Shown here: one piece after another, positions 33,362 through 41,855 of the stretch
How the letters are laid out: each line of letters opens with the position of its first letter
How positions within the stretch are numbered: position 1 is the stretch's first letter
Source: Tannerella forsythia
GTDB lineage: Bacteria > Bacteroidota > Bacteroidia > Bacteroidales > Tannerellaceae
NCBI RefSeq assembly: GCF_003860135.1
Contig: NZ_RQYN01000021.1
Span: 1 to 62,117, forward strand
Direction of reading: 5' to 3'
Length of the DNA stretch: 62,117 nucleotides
Notes under the pieces: model-generated
The model's database searches: none
What the model saw: only the letters and a program-made list of their open reading frames with translations
What the model was told of the DNA's origin: nothing
Translations under genes and position numbers: made by a program

Positions 33362-34612
33362 TTAGTCCCATTGTATTTTAAAGTCTTCTGAAAGAATCTC
33401 TTCCCGCGTATATAGCCTGTCAAACTCTCCCTTTATAATCCATATCGATTTTACGTTAGAGGATCGTTTAACCCGTTTTTTTATTGCGTTTGAAAGAGCT
33501 CCTTCCGGGATGTCAGAGCGAATATCAAGAACAATATCGTCTGCTTGGTCTTTGCCGTAGCGGATTGCGGTGTCGATCGAATTTGCCGTGCCTGCAACAT
33601 TTCGTTTAAATTCTTGTTTGCATTGCAATGTGTGATTGTATGCGTCCGCATTTTTGTTTTCATCGCTCTTCGCAAGCAGATCGATTTCGTGCTTATGTTT
33701 GTTTGCGAGGTGCGACGCAATTTCAACATTCTCTTGCATTTCGTTCTTTCCGTGCAATGAGCTTACACGCACGCGCCCCGCTTTCGTTTCGATCGTGTTC
33801 CACGTCTCCGGACGCTTTGCTTTCTCTATCACTTGTTTCGCTGCAGGACAATTATAACAGTCCTTTTTTCTCGCTGCCGTAAGGTCTGTTTCCTTCGCAG
33901 CTTGCAACATGCTCGCGAACGGGCACGACGCGCAGGACGAAGGGAAAAACGGCCCTTTGTCGGAAAACAGGCGCTTCGTTTTTGCAGGGTTTTCTTCCAG
34001 CCCCGGCGACGGATCTCCGCCCTTCCCGCCAGCACTCACGGGTATATTCGTCTCTTCGTCCGTCTGCTCCAGCCCGCATTTACACCCCCAGCGGTCGCCG
34101 GGACGGTGGGCATCCCAGAACGGGTCATTGACGGGCGCGATGGTGTTCCGAAAATCAAAATGTTCTTTGTCTTTTTGCACTGCCCATGATTCGATCCATC
34201 GCAGATTGGGAAAAATGTCGAGATCGTCTTCGTACGTCTTCCACTTCTCCGCCAAATGTGCCCGCCGAACAGCTGTATTATATTCGGTTTCAAGCCACTG
34301 TTTTACGTGATGGTCGGCGATGGGTTTTACATCCTCGCGAAACTTCGTAAACGACTTCAATTTCCCGTCTTCGTCGAGCATCTTTGCCGCCATATCGCGC
34401 CCCATGCGATGCGATCGAAAGGCGGAATACACTTCGTTGTTTGTGCGCAGCTCGTGCGCGAATCCTCCGTGCTTTTTGCTGTTAACAGACACATCCACAG
34501 CCTTATTGAAATTTTGCAAGATACCATCGAAGAGCGCCGGATCGGCCTCGCGTTTCGGGTCTACATGCTTGCGATACAGGCTGCGAATCGCTTTTTTAAC
34601 ATACCTGTCCAT
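33362..34612 (-). CDS. MuF-type minor head protein with C-terminal toxin-like domain
   Basis: The 416-residue protein has an N-terminal MuF/minor head region (about 1-215; KTYEDDLDIFPNLRWIESWAVQ, WDAHRPGDRWGCKC). A cysteine-rich linker (CASCPF, CYNCPAAK) follows, and then a C-terminal domain of about 110 residues with ADAYN...LQCKQEFKR, SIDTAIRYGKDQADDIVLDI and VKRSSNVKSIWII. The last part has the layout of CdiA-type tRNase toxins. An open frame continues upstream of the ATG to about 34690 and encodes ACPQC, hinting at an alternative start. It follows the portal gene. Confidence 0.75.
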   Translation of the reverse strand: MDRYVKKAIRSLYRKHVDPKREADPALFDGILQNFNKAVDVSVNSKKHGGFAHELRTNNEVYSAFRSHRMGRDMAAKMLDEDGKLKSFTKFREDVKPIADHHVKQWLETEYNTAVRRAHLAEKWKTYEDDLDIFPNLRWIESWAVQKDKEHFDFRNTIAPVNDPFWDAHRPGDRWGCKCGLEQTDEETNIPVSAGGKGGDPSPGLEENPAKTKRLFSDKGPFFPSSCASCPFASMLQAAKETDLTAARKKDCYNCPAAKQVIEKAKRPETWNTIETKAGRVRVSSLHGKNEMQENVEIASHLANKHKHEIDLLAKSDENKNADAYNHTLQCKQEFKRNVAGTANSIDTAIRYGKDQADDIVLDIRSDIPEGALSNAIKKRVKRSSNVKSIWIIKGEFDRLYTREEILSEDFKIQWD

Positions 34613-34695
34613 GTCGACCGGAAGCCTTGCTTCGCCTTTCTTCGCGGCTGCGCATTGCGGGCACGCGTGCGCGGTGTCGTAATACTGTTTATCGA

Positions 34696-36045
34696 CTAAA
34701 AGTCGAAAAGAAGCGGATCGCCCCCTGTCGTGGGGGCTTGCGCGAAAAAACCGCGCAGCATCTTATACATTTTCTCCTCGTCCTTTTCTTCATCGCCTCC
34801 GGAGGGCGGAACCGGAGCAGGCGCCGGAGTGCGTCTGCCGAGGATTTTTATGCCGTATTTCTCCTCGAAGTAATTTCCTTCCACCTCGAAATTATTCAGC
34901 AGCATCGTCTCGATCGCGGTCATTTGATCAGCCGAGTAATCTTCCGCGTAATCCCACTCGAATGTGCATCCTTTTAAGGGAAACCCATGTGCAATCATGC
35001 GCGGGATAAGCTGTACATTGACCATATCCCGCAGCCCGTCTGCAATGTCTTCGATCAGGTTCTTCAGCACTTTTAGATGTACTTCCGACTGCGACAAACT
35101 GCTTCCGTTGTCGATCGTCATCGTCTGATATAACATGATCTTCGACAGCTCCGAATTGGCACGCTCGATGCGTTTGTCGTAGATATTGAAGGCGTCTGTG
35201 CGCTGGTTCTCCTTCAAATCGATTTCTGTCCCCTCCGGAAAGATACCCCAGAATTTCGCGCCCATATTCTGCATCATCTGTTCTATTTTGCGGCGGGCGG
35301 CCGGGTCGCGGGACGTGGTTTTCGCAATCCGCATCGGCATGCTGAACACTTCGCCGAACGTGTCCCAGTACGCTAACATATTCTTCTTCGGGATCGTGTG
35401 CGGAGAGGCTTTAAGATACAAGCCAAGATCATGCGTGCCGCCGATTTCGATTAACCACTTCGAAAATTTCGGGTCTCGGTAGTTGATGCCTTTGCGCCAG
35501 TCGTCGCCGAGCTCACCAACCACACGCCCGTACTCGGAAACGACGTGTTTACGCGGGATTAACAGTACATTATCGTAGGCCGGCACGCCCTCGGCTGTCG
35601 TAATCACGTCGCCGAGCTGCACGAGCGAGTGTCCCCAGTACCGTGCTTCGAAATAAAATCCCATCAGGGTTTTAAACCAGATGCTGTCGAAAATTTTCTT
35701 CAGCTCCTCGTCCTCTTTCTCGCCTTTCATAATCTTGAAGCTGCGAGCCTTGACAAAGCCGTTAATCTGCCCGATCGCGCCCGACAGGTGCCCGTCGATG
35801 GCCGTATCGCGATAAACGTCATAAAGCCGCACGCGCGTGGGATTTTCCACATCAAGCGCCTGCTGCCAGCCCATGCGCCAATTGTTAATTTCCTGTCGCG
35901 TGAGCGACTCGGTTTGCCGCTGCACGCTAATGGCGATCGTACGCAGTTTCTTTACGTCACTTTCTTTCGCGAGATCGAAGCGTCCGTGCGGCGTCTGCAC
36001 AACCGTGATATCGCTCTTTTTCCCAAATAAATCCAAAAGTCCCAT
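34696..36045 (-). CDS. Mu gp29-like (DUF935) portal protein
   Basis: The 449-residue protein carries the DUF935 signature blocks RDTAIDGHLSGAIGQINGFV (residues about 78-97), FYFEARYWGHSLVQLGD, the MMQNMGAKFWGIFPEGTEI block and YQTMTIDNGSSLSQSEVH. It should form the dodecameric portal of the head. The C-terminus has an acidic/proline tail. It is preceded by gp36-like and followed by the MuF-type gene, as in Mu (order reversed because of strand). Confidence 0.9.
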   Translation of the reverse strand: MGLLDLFGKKSDITVVQTPHGRFDLAKESDVKKLRTIAISVQRQTESLTRQEINNWRMGWQQALDVENPTRVRLYDVYRDTAIDGHLSGAIGQINGFVKARSFKIMKGEKEDEELKKIFDSIWFKTLMGFYFEARYWGHSLVQLGDVITTAEGVPAYDNVLLIPRKHVVSEYGRVVGELGDDWRKGINYRDPKFSKWLIEIGGTHDLGLYLKASPHTIPKKNMLAYWDTFGEVFSMPMRIAKTTSRDPAARRKIEQMMQNMGAKFWGIFPEGTEIDLKENQRTDAFNIYDKRIERANSELSKIMLYQTMTIDNGSSLSQSEVHLKVLKNLIEDIADGLRDMVNVQLIPRMIAHGFPLKGCTFEWDYAEDYSADQMTAIETMLLNNFEVEGNYFEEKYGIKILGRRTPAPAPVPPSGGDEEKDEEKMYKMLRGFFAQAPTTGGDPLLFDF

Positions 36046-36060
36046 ATTGTAATTGCTTTA

Positions 36061-36480
36061 TTACCACATATAATTATTTCTCTTTTCGCCTCCGTATCGG
36101 ATTTCGGAAGCTCCTGTTTCGCCGTCTTCGTCGACCGCGAGATCGAGATCGGGCACGATCTTTCCCTTCTGCACGCCCTCTAACCACTCGATTGCGCGCT
36201 TGTATCTGATTTCCCGTATTTCATAGCCCATCTTACTCGGCAGCCACGACACGAGGTGGTACAGCGCCATGTCGCATAAGGTCATGACGAGGTGCATATT
36301 TCGCTCCTCGCCTCTCTTTGCGAAGATTTTATGGATGTTGTATTTCGGGCGCAGGTATCCCGCCATTTCTTCCATCGCCATCTCCTCGGCCTTGAGCCTG
36401 TTAGCTTCTTCGCTTTGTTGGATCAGGTCGAACGCCCGCTCGCCGATGGTTACCTTATAATCGAGACTGTCTAAGAACAT
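36061..36480 (-). CDS. gp36-like (DUF1320) head-tail protein
   Basis: The 139-residue protein has the DUF1320 layout: RAFDLIQQSEEANRLKAEEMAMEEMAGYLRPKYN near the N-terminus and LCDMALYHLVSWLP in the middle. In Mu, gp36 is a head-tail connector-region protein. The ATG at 36480 (MFLDSLDYKV) is preferred over the upstream 36507. The gap to the portal gene is 15 bp. Confidence 0.8.
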   Translation of the reverse strand: MFLDSLDYKVTIGERAFDLIQQSEEANRLKAEEMAMEEMAGYLRPKYNIHKIFAKRGEERNMHLVMTLCDMALYHLVSWLPSKMGYEIREIRYKRAIEWLEGVQKGKIVPDLDLAVDEDGETGASEIRYGGEKRNNYMW

Positions 36481-36481
36481 G

Positions 36482-36721
36482 TTATTTCGATTTAGGAAGT
36501 GCCACATGAAGCGCCTTGCGCTCGATATCGCCCGCCGTCACGCCGGGGCGGAAATATTTTTGTCGCACCAGCTCGGTAAGCCGCTTTTTCGCGATCACCA
36601 CGAGTTTGCCTCGCCTGTTAATAACCACATACTTGCGTCTGTATCGCTTCGCGAGCTTGTTTGCTTTATTCACCGCGTAATTAAACCGAATCCCATAGAT
36701 GATTTTTCGTATCTGTTTCAT
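36482..36721 (-). CDS. Small basic protein
   Basis: A 79-residue, very basic protein (KKLAKRYRRKYVVINRRGKLVVIAKKRL-type pattern) of unknown function. Located between terL and the gp36-like gene on the same strand with a 1-bp gap to the latter. May be a head accessory or DNA-binding protein. Confidence 0.6.
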   Translation of the reverse strand: MKQIRKIIYGIRFNYAVNKANKLAKRYRRKYVVINRRGKLVVIAKKRLTELVRQKYFRPGVTAGDIERKALHVALPKSK

Positions 36722-36770
36722 ATCTCTTGTTTTTTAAATGCTCTTTAGTTTTCATCCGCTAACCGCCACT

Positions 36771-36806
36771 TTTCACTCTTCACTTTTCACTTTTCACTCT
36801 TCACTA
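36771..36806. repeat. GTGAARAGT short tandem repeats
   Basis: Read on the minus strand, about four copies of GTGAAAAGT/GTGAAGAGT lie just after the terL stop. Similar A-rich GTGAAAAGT strings occur at about 27985-28010. They are low-complexity and may be translation-spacing sequence. Confidence 0.6.
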
Positions 36807-38366
36807 CCAACTCCCCTTCGGGGCGGGTCGGTCTCCGAATACGGGCTCGAATCGCTCTTCGCGCGAGCCTTTTTGCAGCTTGTAAATCGCTCCTTCGTCC
36901 GCGTCCGGAGCGTCGTCGTGCGCCCGGCTGCCGCGGGCAAGGGAAAGCGTCTGATCTATTCCGGTTTCCATATCCGTGTCGTTTCGCAGCGCTTCGTTGT
37001 AGAAGACGTATCCACGCTCCCACAGCGGCGAGACCGCCTCGATACGCTGTATTTTATCGGGCTTCTTACGCTTATCCGGCATAACCGGAAGCTGATACCC
37101 CCGGATGTCGCCCTCGGCCTCGAACTCGTCGAGGATCGTATCCTGCATAAAGTTGGCTTCCATGTAGTAGCTTACAGCCACGTCCTCCGGTAGCGACTCG
37201 TCGAAATTGTAGAGCCAGCGCACCATCCCGCTGACTGTATCTTGCCGCACATAACAGGCGATGAGATGTAGTTCCCGCCCTATCTTACCCCATACGCGCG
37301 CGGCTTTGTAGTCGTTTGCCGTCGTGGATTTGAAGGACGGATCGATGTAGCAAATGATTTGGTCGTACTTCCGGAGCGGTAATATCTTTTTGTAGCGAAT
37401 CCACTGCCATTTAAAAATGCCCCCTTCGGAGATCGGGTTGTGCATCATCTCGCTTTGCCAAGCCGAGTAGCCCACAAAATCGGCATAAGCTTCCGCCTCT
37501 TCCTTCGTCCATTTCTCTGCCCATGTGGGATTGCCGTTTTTGTCGACCGCGTAAACAACCGAGAGCTTGACGTTCTTGATCGCCGCGATGTTTCGCAGTA
37601 CCATGTTCTTTGCGAAGCCGTTTCCGACCATCAAAAAGCGCCCGCGGCCCACATCCAACGCCCCGAAAAGCGCCTGTTTTACCCATTTGGTGCATTCCCG
37701 TATGCGCTCTTCATTTCGCGACATTTCGTCGTCGTCGAGGTCGTCAATAACGATATAATCAGGCCGTTGTGCCTGTTTTTTTAATCCACGCGGAGACTGC
37801 CCGCGACCGACGGCAAACCACTTCGTGCCCCGCGTCGTCGAGAACTCGCCTCTCTGCCAATCGCCTGCGTTCTTTTGCGTCCCGAAATCGGCAATCAGGC
37901 GTTGGTTGTATTCGAGCTCCGCTTGCAAGTCGCCGAGTAAGGTCTTCGCGCCGTCTTCGGATTTATTTACGACGATCCCGCAGCGGATTTCCTGCACCTC
38001 GCGCATCATGAGGTTGACCGGAATAAATATGCCGAGGTGGGTAGATTTCGCATGACCGCGCGGCCACATAAATACGGCCTTCAACGTTTTGTTTTTTAAG
38101 ATGTCGCGATGCGCCTCGTTGTGAAATTTAGCATTGCCTACCAAGCCCTTGTCTTCGCCTGTTTCGGGGTCTACTTTGCGCATATAATGCGGGAAGTAGT
38201 ATTCGCAGAAACGTGGGTAATCGGCAAGCAGCTTCTTAATCCGCTTTTCTTTTTCGATTTTTGTTTCGCGCTGTGCCGTTACCGACAGCGCAGTAAGAGC
38301 CTGCACACGTTTACAATGCTCTTCCCATATTCGCCTCGCTTCTTTTTCTTCCCGTGTCTGTGCCAT
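36804..38366 (-). CDS. Terminase large subunit
   Basis: The 520-residue DNA-packaging motor has an ATPase with Walker A-like WPRGHAKST (about residues 100-108) and Walker B VIDDLDDDE (about 207-215). A nuclease domain has IDPSFKSTTANDYKA and VSYYMEANFMQD (acidic residues) in the second half. It packages concatemeric or integrated phage DNA into the head. It overlaps in operon order with terS (1-bp gap). Length and motifs are complete. Confidence 0.92.
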   Translation of the reverse strand: MAQTREEKEARRIWEEHCKRVQALTALSVTAQRETKIEKEKRIKKLLADYPRFCEYYFPHYMRKVDPETGEDKGLVGNAKFHNEAHRDILKNKTLKAVFMWPRGHAKSTHLGIFIPVNLMMREVQEIRCGIVVNKSEDGAKTLLGDLQAELEYNQRLIADFGTQKNAGDWQRGEFSTTRGTKWFAVGRGQSPRGLKKQAQRPDYIVIDDLDDDEMSRNEERIRECTKWVKQALFGALDVGRGRFLMVGNGFAKNMVLRNIAAIKNVKLSVVYAVDKNGNPTWAEKWTKEEAEAYADFVGYSAWQSEMMHNPISEGGIFKWQWIRYKKILPLRKYDQIICYIDPSFKSTTANDYKAARVWGKIGRELHLIACYVRQDTVSGMVRWLYNFDESLPEDVAVSYYMEANFMQDTILDEFEAEGDIRGYQLPVMPDKRKKPDKIQRIEAVSPLWERGYVFYNEALRNDTDMETGIDQTLSLARGSRAHDDAPDADEGAIYKLQKGSREERFEPVFGDRPAPKGSW

Positions 38367-38367
38367 C

Positions 38368-38835
38368 TTAGTCTTTTTTGTCTACTCGTTCGAGTAAGTA
38401 AGCGTTTTGTAGCCTGTTCAGCGTCTTGACAAATTGAAGGGATACTTCGTGGTCGAATTGCGACTGATATTCAACCCATTTTGAGAATGCCATGAACACG
38501 TCCACCGCTTGCACGACGTTGGCTTTCTTATCTAATTTCTCGATAACGACCGAAAGTTTCGACAGCTTATCTGCCAGCCCGCCGACGGCGGCCGGATCGT
38601 CGCTCTCGTTCACATTCTCGATTAAGTTGTTGATTGCGAGGAGCAATTTGTTTACAAGCTCCGGGCGCGTAATGTTATGCGCTGCGCGTAGCTGCTTCCA
38701 TCCCCCCTTGCTGATCCATGCCGATACGGATTGCCGAGACACTGCCACTTTGTCGGCAATCTCCGTCGCATCTGAACCGTTCATGTACAGCATCCTCGCC
38801 AGTTCGCGCTTATTCTCCAATTCCTTTTTACTCAT
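38368..38835 (-). CDS. Terminase small subunit (DUF1804-like)
   Basis: The 155-residue protein starts MSKKELENKRELARMLYMNGSDATEIADKVAVSRQSVSAWISKGGW, a helix-turn-helix for DNA-end recognition, followed by a helical oligomerisation region. The ATG at 38835 is preferred; the frame continues upstream without conservation. First gene of the leftward late operon. Confidence 0.8.
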   Translation of the reverse strand: MSKKELENKRELARMLYMNGSDATEIADKVAVSRQSVSAWISKGGWKQLRAAHNITRPELVNKLLLAINNLIENVNESDDPAAVGGLADKLSKLSVVIEKLDKKANVVQAVDVFMAFSKWVEYQSQFDHEVSLQFVKTLNRLQNAYLLERVDKKD

Positions 38836-38910
38836 CCGATTTTCTTGATTTAGTGCTGCAAAGATGCCCCTTTTACCCCCTGAAATGAAAATATCTGCGC
38901 AACACTCTCG

Positions 38911-38970
38911 CAAATGTATGCGGCTAATTCATAGTTATTTGGATGTCGTACCGGGGTGCCTCTATATTTG
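38911..38970. promoter_or_regulatory. Divergent late promoter region
   Basis: Rightward: TTG (38939-38941), 21-bp spacer, TATATTTG (38963-38970), 30 bp before the protease ATG. Leftward: TACATTTG on the minus strand (38911-38918) without a clear -33 TTG. This is the switch point of the two virion operons. Confidence 0.6.
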
Positions 38971-38999
38971 CCGCAGTTTTTTGAAGTAAAAGAGACGAA

Positions 39000-39962
39000 A
39001 TGGCAGAAAAAACGAAAAGGGTTCGGCTTACGAACAGCGGAATAAATGCGTACGGCACGCGTATTTTGACAGAGGGCATGGAGCTTAAACAGTATGCCCG
39101 CAATCCGGTGCTGCTGTATATGCACAATCGCGGCGAGGTGATCGGATTGGTGAAGGATGTCGTGGTCGATGGCGAAGAGATTACAGCAGAGCTTGTCTTC
39201 GACGAAGCTTCGGAGCTCAGTAAACGCTGTAAGAAGCAATTCGAGTTCGGCAGCTTGCGCATGGTAAGCGTGGGCATTGATATTTTGGAGCTGAGCTCGG
39301 ACAAAAAGCACTTGCTGCAAGGGCAGACGCGCCCCACGATCTCAAAATCGAAACTCGTCGAGGTTTCGCTTGTCGATGTCGGTGCGAATGACGATGCGAT
39401 TGTCCTCTATCGAGGTGGAAAACAGTTAAATTTTGCCAGCGGCGCGGACGCTGCATTGCTTCCTGAATTATTAAATCATAAAGAAAATCAAGAAATTATG
39501 AACGAAGAGTTAAAGAAAGAAGTGGCGCTGCTGCTCGGATTGCCCGACACGGCGAGCGTGGACGCGGTGCTTGCAAAGATGAAAGAAGTGTTTGCTGCGA
39601 AAGACGCGGAAATTACGCGTTTGAAGGGAGAGGTTGACACGGCGAAGTTGGCAGCTGTGACGGACTTGGTTGCGGCAGCTGTAACGGCGAAAAAGATCGC
39701 TCCGGAGAAGAAGGATTTCTTCGTTGAGATGGGTAAAAAAATCGGCAGCGAAGAGCTGGCGAAGGTCTTTGATTCGATGCACGCGGAGACGAAAATCACG
39801 GATGTAGTCGACTTCAAGGGTGGAAACTCCGCTACAGGAAAAGCAGAGTATAAGAAACTATCGGAAGTGCCTGCGAATGAAATTCTGGAGCTGCGGACAA
39901 ACAACCCGCAGAGGTACGCAGAACTGTACAAGGCTGAGTACGGAATTGAGTGTCCGGTCTGA
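39000..39962 (+). CDS. Prohead protease/scaffold protein
   Basis: The 320-residue protein has an N-terminal serine-protease-like domain (about 1-140; YMHNRGEVIGLVKDVVVDGEEITAELVFDEA..SELSKR..FEFGSLRMVSVGIDI) and a C-terminal helical scaffold-like region from about 167. An internal ATG at 39498 (MNEELKKEVALL) lies at the start of the scaffold half, so a separate scaffold could be made from the same frame, as with Mu I/Z. It precedes the capsid gene. Confidence 0.8.
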   Translation: MAEKTKRVRLTNSGINAYGTRILTEGMELKQYARNPVLLYMHNRGEVIGLVKDVVVDGEEITAELVFDEASELSKRCKKQFEFGSLRMVSVGIDILELSSDKKHLLQGQTRPTISKSKLVEVSLVDVGANDDAIVLYRGGKQLNFASGADAALLPELLNHKENQEIMNEELKKEVALLLGLPDTASVDAVLAKMKEVFAAKDAEITRLKGEVDTAKLAAVTDLVAAAVTAKKIAPEKKDFFVEMGKKIGSEELAKVFDSMHAETKITDVVDFKGGNSATGKAEYKKLSEVPANEILELRTNNPQRYAELYKAEYGIECPV

Positions 39963-40009
39963 TCAAAGAAGAAGAATTATTCATGTTTTAAATAGTAATT
40001 AAACGAATT

Positions 40010-41059
40010 ATGGGAAGATTTTTAAAAGTTGTTATGGCGTTACTGATTAACGCCACTTTGGGCTTCGCTACGGCGTTGGCCGTCGGGGCTCCTCCCGTTG
40101 TCGGCGCCATGGGCGCGTGTGCGTTAGGCACGCTTACAGGCGGCGGTTCCGGGTCCCTGAACGCGGGGGTGCTGGTGGAAGTGTGGACGGGCGAGTTGAT
40201 TAAAAAGTTGCAGGAAGATGAGCGAGGGACGTGGCTGGAGGGTATTCCGGATTATTCCCGTTTTGCGGAGAATGACGTCATTCACATGGTCGACGTGGGT
40301 GGCGATCCGGATGTGCTAATCGACAATACGTCTTATCCAATCGACGTTCAAGCGCTGACCGATACAGATGTTGTCTTTAAGTTAGCGAAGTTTCAGACGA
40401 AAGCGACCCCGATTACGGACGATGAGCTGTACGCTCTTTCGTACGATAAAATGGCGTCTGTCAAGGAAAGACATGGCGATGCGATTACGGAAACGAAGTT
40501 TAAAAAAGGGGTTCACGCCCTTGCCCCTGATTCGCACACGGCTAAGACGCCTGTGCTGAAGACAACGGGCGATATCGAAGATGGCAGCGGATCCGGACGC
40601 AAACGCTTCACGAGGCACGACATTATCGAAATGAAAAAGGCTTTTGACAAAATGGGAGTGCCACAGAAGGGCCGTCGTCTCGTGTTGTGCCCGGATCACG
40701 TGGCTGACCTGCTCGAGAATGATCAGAAGTTTGCCGGACAGTATTATAACTATACGACCGGAAGGATATCAAATCTCTATAGCTTTGATATTTATGAAGA
40801 GACGGACTGCCCGACGTACAACCAGGCAGGCGCGAAACAAGCGCTCGGCACGGCTTCCGTCGGCGGCTCGATCTATCAGGCTTCGGTAGCATTCTATACG
40901 AAGCGCGTGTTCAAGGCAACCGGATCGACGAAATTCTACTATTCGGAAGCAGCGAAAGACCCGCTCTATCAGCGTTCGTTAGTGAACTATCGGCATCGGT
41001 TTATTGCCCTGCCGAAGAAGAAGGAAGCAATCGGAGCTATTTATTCCGCATACGTGTAA
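40010..41059 (+). CDS. Major capsid protein
   Basis: The 349-residue protein is in the canonical place after the protease/scaffold and carries an HK97-like pattern (VDVQALTDTDVVFKLAKFQTKATPITDDELYALSYDKMASV; ITETKFKKGVHALAP; KRRLVLCPDHVADLL-type blocks). The first 50 residues are unusual: KVVMALLINATLGFATALAV and GAPPVVGAMGACALGTLTGG are hydrophobic, as if a membrane-like N-terminal peptide that may be cleaved by the protease. Confidence 0.8.
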   Translation: MGRFLKVVMALLINATLGFATALAVGAPPVVGAMGACALGTLTGGGSGSLNAGVLVEVWTGELIKKLQEDERGTWLEGIPDYSRFAENDVIHMVDVGGDPDVLIDNTSYPIDVQALTDTDVVFKLAKFQTKATPITDDELYALSYDKMASVKERHGDAITETKFKKGVHALAPDSHTAKTPVLKTTGDIEDGSGSGRKRFTRHDIIEMKKAFDKMGVPQKGRRLVLCPDHVADLLENDQKFAGQYYNYTTGRISNLYSFDIYEETDCPTYNQAGAKQALGTASVGGSIYQASVAFYTKRVFKATGSTKFYYSEAAKDPLYQRSLVNYRHRFIALPKKKEAIGAIYSAYV

Positions 41060-41078
41060 TCTCTGTTTTCATGGAGCC

Positions 41079-41103
41079 GGGGAGCAGGCGTAGCCTGCCT
41101 CCC
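41079..41103 (+). terminator. Hairpin after the capsid gene without T-tract
   Basis: GGGGAGCAGGC-GTA-GCCTGCCTCCC. Lacks a run of T, so it may be a processing or attenuation site that sets capsid mRNA level above downstream genes. Confidence 0.5.
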
Positions 41104-41135
41104 TGACTCTTCAAAACGCAAAAGATGAAAAAGAT

Positions 41136-41429
41136 ATGGCTAAGAAAGCAAAGACAGCAAAAGTAAATGCCGCCGCGCCCCCCGAGCAGGTCGAGATGGC
41201 AAACAAAATTTTGGATCAAAATCCGGAGATGCAGGCGGTTTATATCGTCGATGGCCTGTACTACGCAAGTGAGAAGATGGCGAAAGAAGCAGCTGCGCAG
41301 ATTGGATTTGAGATTGTAACGATTAAGCGCGGGCAGAAAGAGCAGCCCAAGCCCGAAGACGAGGGCGAAACTCTCGAAAGCGAGCTGGACAATGATGCGG
41401 AAGGAGCGCAGGATGAAGACGAAGAGTAA
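41136..41429 (+). CDS. Small acidic virion-region protein
   Basis: A 97-residue protein with a basic/alanine-rich start (MAKKAKTAKVNAAAPPEQ) and a highly acidic tail (GETLESELDNDAEGAQDEDEE in broken form). Unknown function; comparable head-tail joining proteins occur here. It overlaps the next gene by 17 bp. Confidence 0.6.
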   Translation: MAKKAKTAKVNAAAPPEQVEMANKILDQNPEMQAVYIVDGLYYASEKMAKEAAAQIGFEIVTIKRGQKEQPKPEDEGETLESELDNDAEGAQDEDEE

Positions 41430-41826
41430 CCTCGCGCGCGGGCTGCGCAACAACAACCCCGGGAATATTCGGCTGAGCAAACAGCCGTGGCGGGGTGAGG
41501 TGCGTCCGGGTCGGGATCAGTCTTTCTGTACGTTTCAGACCATCGAGTACGGATATCGCGCATTGCTTAAGCTGCTGCGCAATTATCGCTTGAAGCATAG
41601 TTGTAGGACTGTGCGGCAGATGATTGAGCGCTGGGCGCCGCCTTCGGAAAACAACACTGAGGCGTATATCCGCACGGTTTGTAAGCGCACTGGGATGCTT
41701 GAAACGTACGCGGTTAATATCGACAGCAAGCGCGAAATGTGTAAACTGGCCGAGGCGATTAGCTATCAGGAGAATGGCGTTGCGGGCCATATGCCCGACA
41801 TCGAGGCCGGGTGGGAATTACTGTAA
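41413..41826 (+). CDS. Probable phage muralytic/structural P5-like protein
   Basis: The 137-residue protein has RGLRNNNPGNIR near the N-terminus, WRGEV, FQTIEYGYRALLKLL, and RWAPPSENNTEAYIRTV, the pattern of phage structural protein P5-like cell-wall-active proteins. It is followed by two spanin-like genes, so it may be the endolysin of this phage; that is inference from position. Start ATG at 41413 gives MKTKSNLARG. Confidence 0.65.
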   Translation: MKTKSNLARGLRNNNPGNIRLSKQPWRGEVRPGRDQSFCTFQTIEYGYRALLKLLRNYRLKHSCRTVRQMIERWAPPSENNTEAYIRTVCKRTGMLETYAVNIDSKREMCKLAEAISYQENGVAGHMPDIEAGWELL

Positions 41827-41855
41827 CTGTTAAGGTTGCAAAAAAATGAGTGTTC

